11,771 nt of DNA from Patescibacteria group bacterium (GCA_018971745.1 JAGXAD010000006.1:1-11771), one strand, 5' to 3'. Shown: positions 1 to 7,164, numbered from the stretch's first letter. Numbers and translations: made by a program. The notes: generated by a model from the letters alone, not told the origin.

Positions 1-80
1 TCAACCGATACGATGGAGCGCCCATTGAACCGCGCGCCGTTGTGCAACGAGTAAAGGAGGTGGTGCGCCATGTCCACTAA
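1..80 (+). CDS. korA: 2-oxoacid:ferredoxin oxidoreductase alpha subunit, C-terminal end (partial)
   Basis: Only the last 25 codons are in the window, read in the frame starting at base 3 and ending with TAA at 78-80. The visible peptide begins NRYDGAPIEP and continues into a short basic/valine-rich helix. This matches the usual end of OFOR alpha subunits, which carry a YDGRP-like motif followed by a helix. The stop lies inside the next gene, giving an 11-bp overlap with the beta subunit, as expected for translationally coupled subunits of one alpha/beta complex. A competing frame stops at 52-54 but encodes nothing family-like. The assignment rests on a short peptide plus the identity of the neighbour. 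Confidence 0.75.
   Translation, partial: NRYDGAPIEPRAVVQRVKEVVRHVH
54..60 (+). promoter_or_regulatory. Strong Shine-Dalgarno site for the beta subunit
   Basis: AAGGAGG lies 9 nt upstream of the ATG at 70, inside the end of the alpha-subunit gene. It fixes the start of the beta subunit. It contrasts with the pilus genes downstream, which show no such motif. Confidence 0.8.
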
Positions 81-1089
81 ACAAACGACTCCTGCCTCAA
101 TTTCGTTGCCCACATACAAAGAAGGAGCGGCGAACCCCCAGTGGTGCCCGGGATGCGGAGATTTTGGGGCACTCTCGGCATACACGGAAGCGCTTCGCGA
201 CCTCACCAATCAAGAACTTTTCGGTAAATCATCATGGGAGGCATATCGCTTCGCAAAACCTCTTCTCTTGCCGGACGGTTACTGCCAAAAAACATTTCTC
301 GGCGTTGCTCCGCATACCATAGTAACGGACGGCGGCATCGGTTGTATGGGACAATTTCCGCAATATGTCAACACGTATGCGGTAAAAATGCCCCACGGAC
401 GACTTTTGCCTTTTGCCGCGGGGCTTGGCGCCATGCGGCCAGACCTCATGATCTTCGGAGTTGGCGGCGATGGCGACGGATTTGCCATCGGCGCGGGACA
501 TATTGCAAATTTTCCTGCATGGACAATCAACATTACCTATTTAATCGCCAATAACCGCGTGTACGGACTTACCAAGGGACAAACCGCTCCCGGATCCGTG
601 CGCGGCACAGCGACAAAAGGAACGCCATACGGCTCTCCTCGGCATCAGCAAAATTTTATTGATATCGCGATTGCGAACGGCTGGACCTTTGTCGCCCGAA
701 TTGCCGTATGCGGAAAAACCAAAGACGATTTTGACACCAAAAAACAGGCAGTTGAAATTCTGAAACAGGCAATCGTGCATCCGGGCCCGAGTATCGTCAT
801 TGACGAAACCGAATGTCCCACGTACAACAAAGAAATAACGCCCGAATATCTGCGAGAACATGTGGTGCCGATTGATGCGCTCGGGCCGCATAACCCTGCC
901 GACCAAAATGCCGCGTCGCGTCTCGCGCGCGTTGAAATAAAAGAGAAGAAAGAAAACATAATTTTGACCGGCGTGTATTATCATGCGGAGCGCGAATCAT
1001 TTCATCAGTATCTCGGCATCACCGAGCCGCTTCTGTTCAAAAGGCGAAACCGAGAAGAAGCAAAAAAACTTTTAAACAAATTCGCATAA
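70..1089 (+). CDS. korB: 2-oxoacid:ferredoxin oxidoreductase beta subunit (TPP-binding)
   Basis: A 339-residue beta subunit of a two-subunit 2-oxoacid:ferredoxin oxidoreductase. With the alpha subunit it oxidatively decarboxylates a 2-oxoacid with CoA and reduces ferredoxin in the cytoplasm. Visible motifs are WCPGCG (Cys26, Cys29), GIGC (Cys92) and ECPTYN (Cys249), which correspond to the four [4Fe-4S] ligands of the family; GGDGDG (132-137) for TPP/Mg; and NNRVYGLTKGQ (161-171). The stretch between Cys29 and Cys92 is about 30 residues longer than I recall for the family, with extra sequence around residues 46-76 including Cys72. The start is set by a strong Shine-Dalgarno site. Which 2-oxoacid is used (pyruvate, 2-oxoglutarate or branched-chain) cannot be read from the sequence, so the symbol means family only. 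Confidence 0.93.
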   Translation: MSTKQTTPASISLPTYKEGAANPQWCPGCGDFGALSAYTEALRDLTNQELFGKSSWEAYRFAKPLLLPDGYCQKTFLGVAPHTIVTDGGIGCMGQFPQYVNTYAVKMPHGRLLPFAAGLGAMRPDLMIFGVGGDGDGFAIGAGHIANFPAWTINITYLIANNRVYGLTKGQTAPGSVRGTATKGTPYGSPRHQQNFIDIAIANGWTFVARIAVCGKTKDDFDTKKQAVEILKQAIVHPGPSIVIDETECPTYNKEITPEYLREHVVPIDALGPHNPADQNAASRLARVEIKEKKENIILTGVYYHAERESFHQYLGITEPLLFKRRNREEAKKLLNKFA

Positions 1090-1095
1090 AAAAAT

Positions 1096-1125
1096 ATCCT
1101 TGGAATAACTTTCCAAGGATTTTTT
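1096..1125. terminator. Bidirectional intrinsic terminator between convergent genes
   Basis: Perfect 10-bp stem: ATCCTTGGAA (1096-1105), loop of 5 nt, TTCCAAGGAT (1111-1120). It is followed by a T run (1120-1125) on the + strand and preceded by an A run (1088-1094) that acts as a U tract for the - strand. It sits 6 bp after the beta-subunit stop and next to the stop of the convergent aminotransferase, so it can end transcription from both sides. Confidence 0.9.
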
Positions 1126-1127
1126 GA

Positions 1128-2432
1128 TTATTTGCTTGCGTCAACCATAACTTTTTCAAAAATGTCCAACCCTTTCTGCAAAATATCAATCGGGATGTTC
1201 AACGGCGGCATAAACCGGATTGCTTTTCTGCCGCAACCGAGCAAACTCAAACCGAACTCGTGGCGCATGCACGCCTCCTCACCCAACTTAATAATTTTTT
1301 TCTGCATAGCCACACTTTGAAATTCCAAAGCCCACATTGCGCCAAGACCCCGCGCCTCTTGAAGATAACGAGGATATTTTTCCGCCAAATACGACATGCG
1401 GTGCGAAAGAAATTCCTCAATCCGTTTGATGTGCCCGTTATCAATCAGTTTCTGCGTCTCATCCAACATTACAAGCGCCGCAGGACAGGTCAGCGGATGC
1501 CCGCCGAAGGTGTTCGAATGCATTCCGTGCTTCAGATAACTTAATTCTCTGCGCATAATCGTGACGCCGAACGCAAAAGTGCCGCCCAATGCTTTACCGA
1601 GCGTCAACACGTCGGGCTTGAGCCATTCGTAGCGGTCGCACCCGAAGAGCGTGCCGGTCCGCCCCATACCGCACTGAATTGCGTCAACCCAAAAAAAGAT
1701 ATTGCGCATTTTTATCTGCGTGTACAGATACGCGAGCGCGTCCTCGTCAATCTCAATCACGCCGCCTTCGCCCTGACACGGCACTTCAAGAATCACAAAA
1801 CTTAAATGCGCGGCGTGCAGCGACAACAATCGGTCAATCTCCGCATACCACCGCTTGTCAGTCGCTCCTTTTTTCGGAAACGGGAATTGCAAAACGTTTT
1901 TTTTGTCTTCTTCGGTCCAGAACGGATTGCGCTGAACCTCGGGCTTAGAAGAGGTCAATGCGAGCAATTCAAGCAGTCGCCCGTGAAACGCGTTTTCCGC
2001 GACCAAGCCAACTGTTTTTCTATGCTCGCCACGCGACCGATGATGCGCGCGAAACGCTTTCAGCGCGGCAACATTCGCTTCTGCTCCGGAATTTGAAAAA
2101 AACGCAACGCTCGGCTTGGAAACCGGAGACGATTCGCGCAGGCGCTCCGCCAGCAACACCGCGGATTCATTCGGACCGTAATGGAACTCCCAAAATCCGA
2201 TTTTTGAATCCATCCATTTTCTCACAACATCTTTCAGAAATTCGGGAAATTCTCCAAAACTATTCACGCCGGCGCCGCAATGCAAATCAAGAAATCTGAA
2301 CCCGTCTTTATCTATTACAAACGGGCCTTCCCGTTTTGCCCCGCAAATACGGGATTTTTGGGTATTTCGCGCGTAATACCGTTTGCTTTTATAAAGCAAG
2401 TTTCGCGCAGCCGGACCGGGAAATTGCGTCAT
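1128..2432 (-). CDS. Class-III PLP-dependent aminotransferase
   Basis: A 434-residue fold-type I, class-III aminotransferase, the family of 4-aminobutyrate, acetylornithine and ornithine aminotransferases and some PLP amino-acid racemases. It would act in the cytoplasm, moving an amino group from an amine or amino acid to a 2-oxoacid. Visible motifs are SNSGAEAN (113-120, PLP phosphate region), the PLP-pyridine aspartate in VDAIQCGMGRTG (Asp250), the Schiff-base lysine in TLGKALGG (Lys280), NTFGGHPLT (307-315) and a C-terminal RFMPP (Arg406). The family's usual DEVQ reads DAIQ here. A GGGAG ribosome binding site precedes the ATG. The start resembles archaeal-type GABA aminotransferases (PGP near the N-terminus), but substrate cannot be assigned. 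Convergent with the ferredoxin oxidoreductase, it could supply that enzyme's 2-oxoacid substrate; this is inference. Confidence 0.9.
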   Translation of the reverse strand: MTQFPGPAARNLLYKSKRYYARNTQKSRICGAKREGPFVIDKDGFRFLDLHCGAGVNSFGEFPEFLKDVVRKWMDSKIGFWEFHYGPNESAVLLAERLRESSPVSKPSVAFFSNSGAEANVAALKAFRAHHRSRGEHRKTVGLVAENAFHGRLLELLALTSSKPEVQRNPFWTEEDKKNVLQFPFPKKGATDKRWYAEIDRLLSLHAAHLSFVILEVPCQGEGGVIEIDEDALAYLYTQIKMRNIFFWVDAIQCGMGRTGTLFGCDRYEWLKPDVLTLGKALGGTFAFGVTIMRRELSYLKHGMHSNTFGGHPLTCPAALVMLDETQKLIDNGHIKRIEEFLSHRMSYLAEKYPRYLQEARGLGAMWALEFQSVAMQKKIIKLGEEACMRHEFGLSLLGCGRKAIRFMPPLNIPIDILQKGLDIFEKVMVDASK

Positions 2433-2436
2433 CGTT

Positions 2437-2442
2437 TCTCCC
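2437..2442 (-). promoter_or_regulatory. Ribosome binding site of the aminotransferase
   Basis: On the - strand GGGAGA lies 4 nt upstream of the ATG at 2432-2430. It supports this start codon over internal ones. Confidence 0.65.
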
Positions 2443-2531
2443 TATGAATTGTTAAAGCAAGCTAATGGATTCGTAGCAGATTTTTCCAAAACAGGCAATC
2501 AGTGCGGAATTTCGCTTCACGCAATGTTTTA

Positions 2532-2550
2532 TGCTATACTATTATAGTAT
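2532..2550. promoter_or_regulatory. Palindromic divergent promoter region; extended -10 for the kinase/pilus locus
   Basis: On the + strand TGC-TATACT (2532-2540) is an extended -10 element (TGn plus a TATAAT-like hexamer). No good -35 is present (TTCGCT at 2511-2516 is weak). Transcription would begin near 2547, two bases before the ATG at 2549, giving an essentially leaderless message. On the - strand TATAAT lies directly adjacent (2546-2541) and could serve the aminotransferase with a leader of about 100 nt. Both hexamers belong to a perfect inverted repeat, ATACTAT-T-ATAGTAT (2536-2550), which might also be a protein-binding site. Prediction from sequence only. Confidence 0.5.
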
Positions 2551-3490
2551 GATAGAAAACCGATTTAAAATTATTCACGAATGCAAACGAAACGGGCTTT
2601 CCTTGTGGCAATGTCCGCCGTTTTTGTTTCTGGTCATGGGCTTAGTGAATATCATCGCCATGGTGGGCAGTTATCTTTTGGCGTCGCGTTACGTGGACGA
2701 ACCGGAGATTGCGGCGGTTATCGTGGCGTTAGTGTCCGCGTTCATTCTCATCATCGGCTATTTTATCATTTCCGGCTTCAATAAAATCGCGGAACTCAAT
2801 AAAATGAAAAGCGAATTTATCAGCATCGTATCGCACCAGCTCCGTTCGCCGCTTTCAATCTTTAAGTGGACCGTGGATCTTCTTCTTGGCGACATCATTA
2901 AAAACCAATCCATCGCGCAGGACAACAATTACCTTAAAATCCTCCAAGAAAACACCGAACGGATGATTCGTACCGTGAACATATTGCTTGAAACGAATAA
3001 AATTGAAGCCGACCGCTTTGTCTTAAACAAAAGCATGATATCGTTAGAAGCCGTCACCGAAGAAAGCGTCAAACATTTCACCGACTACGCCAAATCCGCC
3101 GGCATCACCATTGTGTACGCAAAACCCGAAGGACTGCCAAAAATTTTTGCCGACCAAGAACGGCTAAAAATGGTCATTGAAAATCTCATTGACAACGCGT
3201 TACGGTATTCCCGAAAGGGCGGAAACATATTCATCGCCATCACCAGAGGATTTAACCGCCATCTTCGCTGGGAAATCAAAGACGAAGGCGTGGGCATACC
3301 GGAAAAAGACCAAAAATTCATTTTCCAAAAATTCTTCCGCTCCGACAACGCGTCGCGCTATCAGACATCGGGTTCGGGCCTCGGACTCTACATTGCGCGC
3401 GCGCTCGTCAAAGAATCCGGAGGAGACATGCAATTTACTTCCAAAGAAAACGAGGGCTCAACCTTTTGGTTTACCCTACCGATAACATAA
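2549..3490 (+). CDS. Membrane-bound sensor histidine kinase
   Basis: A 313-residue kinase with two adjacent transmembrane helices (about residues 23-45 and 53-77) joined by a very short outer loop, so it has no large extracellular sensor domain. The HisKA helix follows, with H-box SHQLRSP (phospho-acceptor His96). An HATPase_c domain carries the N-box ENLIDNALRYS (Asn211, Asn216), the G1 box DEGVGIP (245-251) and the G2 box GSGLGLYIA (275-283). All catalytic landmarks are present. An in-frame ATG at 2531 exists, but it lies upstream of the predicted transcription start, so 2549 is preferred. It is the first gene of the run containing a receiver protein and pilus assembly genes, so the pair probably senses an envelope or surface cue and controls the pilus. 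The signal is unknown. Confidence 0.9.
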   Translation: MIENRFKIIHECKRNGLSLWQCPPFLFLVMGLVNIIAMVGSYLLASRYVDEPEIAAVIVALVSAFILIIGYFIISGFNKIAELNKMKSEFISIVSHQLRSPLSIFKWTVDLLLGDIIKNQSIAQDNNYLKILQENTERMIRTVNILLETNKIEADRFVLNKSMISLEAVTEESVKHFTDYAKSAGITIVYAKPEGLPKIFADQERLKMVIENLIDNALRYSRKGGNIFIAITRGFNRHLRWEIKDEGVGIPEKDQKFIFQKFFRSDNASRYQTSGSGLGLYIARALVKESGGDMQFTSKENEGSTFWFTLPIT

Positions 3491-3599
3491 AGACGACAAA
3501 GGAAACAAAAGCCGTCAAAGACACAAAGGTTTTATGCGCACCGCAATTTCTGCCCTTGATGCCTTTGTTGCGTTTGCGCCCTTGGCGCCATCAAAAATT
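3491..3599. repeat. Inter-cistronic imperfect inverted repeat, G/C-richer variant (kinase-receiver spacer)
   Basis: The A-rich left arm (about 3496-3529, words such as ACAAAGG, AACAAAAG, GTCAAAG) pairs with the right arm (about 3545-3576, words CTTGATGCC, TTTGTTGCG). I count about 23 of 33 aligned positions complementary. A short separate GC stem, GCGCC-CTT-GGCGC (3576-3588), ends 11 bases before the receiver-gene ATG. It resembles the spacers farther down the locus in layout (A-rich arm, then complementary T-rich arm, then start codon) but its units are richer in G and C. Confidence 0.55.
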
Positions 3600-3968
3600 A
3601 TGTCAAAAAAAATATTGTTCGTTGAAGACGAACCTGATTTGCAAAAAACGCTCGGAAGCGTTCTGGAAAACATCGGTTTTGAAGTCGTCTCGGCTTTTGA
3701 CGGCGAAGCCGCAGTAACGCTCGCCAAACAACATCTCCCCGATTTGATATTGCTTGACCTTATTCTGCCCAAAAAAGACGGATTCCAAGTGCTTGAAGAA
3801 ATTAAAAAAGAAGAAAGCACCAAACGGATTCCGGTCATTATTTTAAGCAACCTTGAAAGCATCAACGAAATTGAGCGCGCCATTGAACTCGGCGCAACCA
3901 CCTATCTCATTAAAACAAACTATCGGCTTGATGAAGTGATTGACAAAATAAAAAATATCATCGGATAA
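3600..3968 (+). CDS. Stand-alone response regulator receiver protein (CheY/PilH-like)
   Basis: A 122-residue single REC domain with no output domain. The acidic pocket is Glu9-Asp10-Glu11, the phospho-acceptor is Asp53 in LILLDLILPKKDG, the switch residue is Ser83 (ILSNLES) and the conserved lysine is Lys105 (YLIKTN). It should be phosphorylated by the kinase encoded just upstream and act by binding a protein partner. Its position directly before pilB makes the pilus machinery a plausible target, as with single-domain regulators in other type IV pilus systems, but this is inferred. An upstream in-frame ATG at 3534 would add 22 residues encoded by the spacer repeat. The start at 3600 gives the normal family N-terminus (SKKILFVEDE). 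No Shine-Dalgarno motif precedes it. Confidence 0.9.
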   Translation: MSKKILFVEDEPDLQKTLGSVLENIGFEVVSAFDGEAAVTLAKQHLPDLILLDLILPKKDGFQVLEEIKKEESTKRIPVIILSNLESINEIERAIELGATTYLIKTNYRLDEVIDKIKNIIG

Positions 3969-4084
3969 AACAAAATTAAAATTTCAAATCTCAAAAATCA
4001 AAATGAACGAAAGAAAATTTTTCTTTCGGAAAAATTTTCCATCCTCAATTTTGAATTTTGACTTTTGCATTTTGAATTTATATT
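3969..4084. repeat. Heptad-built inverted repeat in the receiver-pilB spacer
   Basis: Left arm: five consecutive 7-bp units from 3971 to 4005 (CAAAATT, AAAATTT, CAAATCT, CAAAAAT, CAAAATG). Centre: perfect inverted repeat CGAAAGAAAA-T-TTTTCTTTCG (4008-4028), then a second, GGAAAA-A-TTTTCC (4028-4040). Right arm: four units at 4049-4076 (TTTTGAA, TTTTGAC, TTTTGCA, TTTTGAA). The GTG start of pilB follows 8 bp after the last unit. The arms are largely complementary across more than 30 bp, with a few mismatches and slips. Confidence 0.85.
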
Positions 4085-5536
4085 GTGCCCATTTTTGATT
4101 CTCAATTAAAAGCGTTTCTCCTGGACAAAAAGCTGATCAGCGAATCCGATTTGGCCACAGCCGAAACGGAAGCAAAAAAAACAAAACAGTCCCTTGCCGA
4201 CATTCTGCTTGCCAAACAGCTTATTCCGGAAGAGGAACTGCGAAAACTTGAAGCCTACATCGTCGGGCTTCCTTTTGTTAATTTGGAACGCGAAACCATC
4301 AATCCGGCAGTGCTTAATATTATTCCGGAACCAATCGCCAAAAAAAACAACATCATCTCGTATAAAACCAACGGCAAAGAATTGGAAGTTGCGATCGTCA
4401 ACCCGGACGACATCAGAATCCTTGAATTCGTCAAAAAGAAAACCGGACTTAAAATTCTGCCGCGGCTCGCCACGACCAAAGGCATTGCAAACGCCCTTAG
4501 CCAATACCAAAAAAGTTTGGAAACGGAATTCGGAGAAATCATCAAAAAGGAATCGGACGCAATGAGCATCATAAGCGATACCGCGAACGAAGAAGCGCCT
4601 GAGGATTTAAAAAAAATGGCTGAAGACCTTCCGGTCATCAAAATCGTAGATACGCTTCTCCGGCACGCCATTTTGCAAAACGCATCGGACATCCACGTTG
4701 AACCTGCGGAAAAAGAAATCAACGTGCGTTACCGCATTGACGGAATCCTCCGCAACACCATGGTGCTTCCCAAACAAATCGCCGCGGGAGTTGTCGCGCG
4801 CATCAAGGTTATGGCAAATCTGAAACTTGACGAACATCGCCTGCCGCAAGACGGCAGATTCAAAGTGGAAACGCCGGAATATAAAATTTCCTTTCGCGTT
4901 TCCATCCTGCCGGTCTTTGACGGAGAAAAAATAGTCATGCGCCTGCTTCCCGAATCGTCCAAAGGGTACACCCTGGAGACACTCGGATTTAATGCGCAAG
5001 GCGTTGAAAAACTGCACCGGAACATCAGAAAAACAACCGGCATTATTCTTGCCACCGGCCCGACCGGATCGGGAAAAACAACCACGCTCTACACGCTCCT
5101 TGACATGCTGAACAAACCCGGCGTCAACATTTCAACGGTTGAAGACCCCATTGAATACCGCATGCCGCGCATCAATCAAACCCAAGTTCGTCCGGAAATC
5201 GGCCTATCATTCGCCAACGGCTTGCGCTCGCTCCTGCGCCAGGACCCTGACATCATCATGGTCGGAGAAATCCGAGACAATGAAACCGCGAATCTCGCCA
5301 TTAACGCGGCGCTCACCGGGCATCTTGTTCTTTCAACGCTCCACACCAACTCGGCCGGCGGCGCAATCCCGCGATTACTCGACATGAATGTAGAACCGTT
5401 CCTCATTGCCTCAACGCTCAATGCGGTTATAGCGCAGCGGCTGGTGCGCACCCTGTGCAAAGAAAAAATAAGCCGGACGCTGAAAGATTTTGAAATTGAA
5501 ACGGTAAAAAAAATATCGATCCTGAACGGCTTCTGA
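4085..5536 (+). CDS. pilB: Type IV pilus extension ATPase PilB (main reading frame, C-terminus out of frame)
   Basis: Hexameric secretion-type ATPase that powers pilus assembly from the cytoplasmic face of the membrane with PilC. The N-terminal GspE-N/MSH-like region spans residues 1 to about 145. The ATPase domain has Walker [10 protein letters not shown] (325-333), Asp box EDPIEY (353-358), Walker [13 protein letters not shown] (387-398) and His box [12 protein letters not shown] (411-422), so the catalytic core is intact. The start is GTG at 4085, with no Shine-Dalgarno motif. This frame stops at 5534-5536 after 483 residues, about 100 short of the family. The missing tail is encoded in the -1 frame up to 5832, and joining at the A8 tract gives 582 residues, a normal PilB length. 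The Zn knuckle is reduced to one cysteine per half (Cys458 and Cys513 of the joined protein), where the family usually has CxxC pairs. Confidence 0.93.
   Translation: MPIFDSQLKAFLLDKKLISESDLATAETEAKKTKQSLADILLAKQLIPEEELRKLEAYIVGLPFVNLERETINPAVLNIIPEPIAKKNNIISYKTNGKELEVAIVNPDDIRILEFVKKKTGLKILPRLATTKGIANALSQYQKSLETEFGEIIKKESDAMSIISDTANEEAPEDLKKMAEDLPVIKIVDTLLRHAILQNASDIHVEPAEKEINVRYRIDGILRNTMVLPKQIAAGVVARIKVMANLKLDEHRLPQDGRFKVETPEYKISFRVSILPVFDGEKIVMRLLPESSKGYTLETLGFNAQGVEKLHRNIRKTTGIILATGPTGSGKTTTLYTLLDMLNKPGVNISTVEDPIEYRMPRINQTQVRPEIGLSFANGLRSLLRQDPDIIMVGEIRDNETANLAINAALTGHLVLSTLHTNSAGGAIPRLLDMNVEPFLIASTLNAVIAQRLVRTLCKEKISRTLKDFEIETVKKISILNGF
5506..5513 (+). other. Putative -1 frameshift or slippage site in pilB (A8 tract)
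   Basis: Eight A residues (5506-5513) are read in the pilB frame as A AAA AAA A, which fits the X XXY YYZ form of a -1 slippery heptamer. The zero-frame stop TGA follows at 5534-5536. A -1 shift here continues into the conserved PilB tail. I see no convincing downstream hairpin or upstream Shine-Dalgarno-like stimulator. Transcriptional slippage on the A run, a real frameshift mutation, or a homopolymer sequencing error are all possible. Confidence 0.5.
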
Positions 5537-5832
5537 AAATCCTCTCTGAAGAAAAGATAATAAAAACGGGAACGGCACTGCAAGAAATTTCTTTTGCCGA
5601 ACCGGCGCAATCGGAGTCGTGCCCGGACGGCTACAAAGGGCGAAGCGGCATTCATGAGGTTTTGGAAGTATCGCCCGCCATCAAGGAACTCATAGTAAAA
5701 AACGCGACTTCGGACGACATCCAAAATCAAGCCAGAAAAGAGGGCATGATCACTATGCTTGAAGACGGATTTCTTAAAGCCGCGCAGGGCATCACCTCCA
5801 TTGAAGAAATATTGCGGGTAACGAGCGAATAG
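5512..5832 (+). other. pilB: PilB C-terminal tail in the -1 frame
   Basis: From AAT at 5512 to the TAG at 5830-5832 the -1 frame encodes 106 residues that continue PilB. Family landmarks are CPDGYKGRSGIHEVLEV, then a helix, then GMITMLEDGFLKAAQGI and EEILRVTSE at the end; these are the classic last segments of PilB/GspE ATPases. No good start codon precedes the conserved part (the first ATG, at 5746, would give only 28 residues), so it is unlikely to be an independent gene. The codons and protein look undamaged, which argues that the tail is still used or that the shift is recent or artefactual. Confidence 0.85.
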
Positions 5833-5940
5833 TAAAAATGCAAAATGCAAAAGTCAAAATGCAAAAATTAAGATAGAAAATTTTTCAAAGAACAATTTTC
5901 TATCGTTTATTTTAATTTTTGACATTTGATTTTTAAATTT
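5833..5940. repeat. Heptad-built inverted repeat in the pilB-pilC spacer
   Basis: Left arm: four perfect 7-bp units at 5839-5866 (TGCAAAA, TGCAAAA, GTCAAAA, TGCAAAA). Core: perfect 11-bp stem GATAGAAAATT (5872-5882) with AATTTTCTATC (5894-5904), loop 11 nt. Right arm: units at 5910-5937 (TTTTAAT, TTTTGAC, ATTTGAT, TTTTAAA), followed 3 bp later by the pilC ATG. Arms align at about 25 of 35 positions as complements. The word TTTGATTTTTAAATTT (5925-5940) recurs exactly in the pilM-pilN spacer. Confidence 0.85.
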
Positions 5941-7164
5941 ATGTTATACTCCTACACCGCCGTGGATAAAACGGCGCAAGAAACCAAAGGAGAAGAAGAG
6001 GCGGAAAACGAAACAGAGCTGGCGCTTCATTTGCGCGAACGGGGGCTTTTGTTGTTGGAAACGACCGTACCCGGAGAAAAGGGAAAAGGAAAATCATTTG
6101 CGTGGCTCAACAAACTTCCCTTTTTCAATCGCGTCGGCATCGTGGAACGGATGATGTTTGCGAGAAATCTTGCCGTTATGATCGGCGCGGGGCTTGCCAT
6201 GACCAAAAGCATTGAAGCGGCGCGAAACCAAACCGCCAATGAAACGTTTAAACTTATTCTTGACGACATTCTGGATTCCATCACCAAAGGAAAAACATTC
6301 GCGGACAGTTTGCGGCCGCACGAAAAAATTTTCGGCGCTCTTTTCATCCGCATGATTGCCGCCGCGGAAACTTCGGGAAAACTGGAAAGCACCCTGAAAA
6401 TTCTTGCGCGCCAGATGAAACGGGACCATGATTTAAGCTCCAAAGTGAGAGGCGCGATGATTTATCCGGCAATCATATTTACCGTACTCATCGCCATCGG
6501 AATCCTCATGATGATTTTTGTCATTCCGACTCTCACGCAAACTTTCAACGAATTGGGAGTAGAACTTCCGTTCAGCACCCGCGTCGTTATCGCATCCAGC
6601 AATTTTATCTTGAACTTTTATTGGGTTTTACTTATTGGTATTCCGATGATGCTGTACGGCGCATTCCGATTTCTGAAAACGACTACAGGAAAACGGATCT
6701 TTGACCGAACAATCCTCCGCATGCCTTTATTCGGGCCGCTTATTCAAAAATATAATTCCGCGCGGTTCAGCCGCACGCTTGGTTCTCTGCTTTCGTCAGG
6801 CGTATCCATCATCGGTTCCCTTGAAATTACATCAGGCGTCGTTTCAAACGCGCTGTTTCAAGACGCAATCAAACAAGCTTCAATCGAAGTTGAAAAAGGA
6901 AAACAACTGAATGAAATTTTAAAACAATATCCGCGCATTTTCCCTCCGCTCGTAACGCAAATGGTGGAAGTCGGAGAAGAAACCGGGACCCTGTCGCACA
7001 TGCTGTTCCGCTTGGCGCTTTTTTTTGAAGAAGACGTTACCGCCACGACAAAAAACCTTTCCTCCGTTATTGAACCGGTCTTAATGATTATCGTCGGGAT
7101 TGTAGTCGGATTTTTCGCGGTTGCCATGATGCAGCCCATCTACAACAGCGTGGGGAATCTGTAA
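5941..7164 (+). CDS. pilC: Type IV pilus inner-membrane platform protein PilC
   Basis: A 407-residue GspF/PilC family protein that couples the PilB ATPase to pilin insertion in the cytoplasmic membrane. It opens with the typical MLYSYTAVDK start (family: F-x-Y-x-A-x-D). Two T2SSF domains follow, about residues 70-195 and 275-397, each with the family's glutamate-rich turns (AETSGKLES at 142-150 and VGEETGTLSHML at 344-355). Transmembrane helices lie at about 175-197, 223-245 and 377-400. An in-frame TTG at 5926 would add five residues encoded by the spacer repeat; the ATG at 5941 matches the family and is chosen. Directly after pilB in the usual order, without a pilT between them. Confidence 0.95.
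   Translation: MLYSYTAVDKTAQETKGEEEAENETELALHLRERGLLLLETTVPGEKGKGKSFAWLNKLPFFNRVGIVERMMFARNLAVMIGAGLAMTKSIEAARNQTANETFKLILDDILDSITKGKTFADSLRPHEKIFGALFIRMIAAAETSGKLESTLKILARQMKRDHDLSSKVRGAMIYPAIIFTVLIAIGILMMIFVIPTLTQTFNELGVELPFSTRVVIASSNFILNFYWVLLIGIPMMLYGAFRFLKTTTGKRIFDRTILRMPLFGPLIQKYNSARFSRTLGSLLSSGVSIIGSLEITSGVVSNALFQDAIKQASIEVEKGKQLNEILKQYPRIFPPLVTQMVEVGEETGTLSHMLFRLALFFEEDVTATTKNLSSVIEPVLMIIVGIVVGFFAVAMMQPIYNSVGNL

Noticed and set aside
541..984. Minus-strand open frame opposite the beta-subunit gene
   Set aside because: Shadow frame of a clearly conserved enzyme; no family motifs, no ribosome binding site.
2531..2548. Kinase start at ATG 2531
   Set aside because: It overlaps the predicted extended -10 element and adds only LYYYS-type residues; the ATG at 2549 fits the predicted transcription start.
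3534..3599. Longer receiver protein starting at ATG 3534
   Set aside because: The extra 22 residues are translated from the spacer inverted repeat and precede the normal family N-terminus at 3600.
5839..5866. Short regular repeats that could suggest a CRISPR array
   Set aside because: Units are 7 bp in direct tandem with no spacers, and each array is followed by its complement; no cas genes are present.
5926..5940. pilC start at TTG 5926
   Set aside because: Adds five repeat-encoded residues; the ATG at 5941 gives the conserved PilC beginning.
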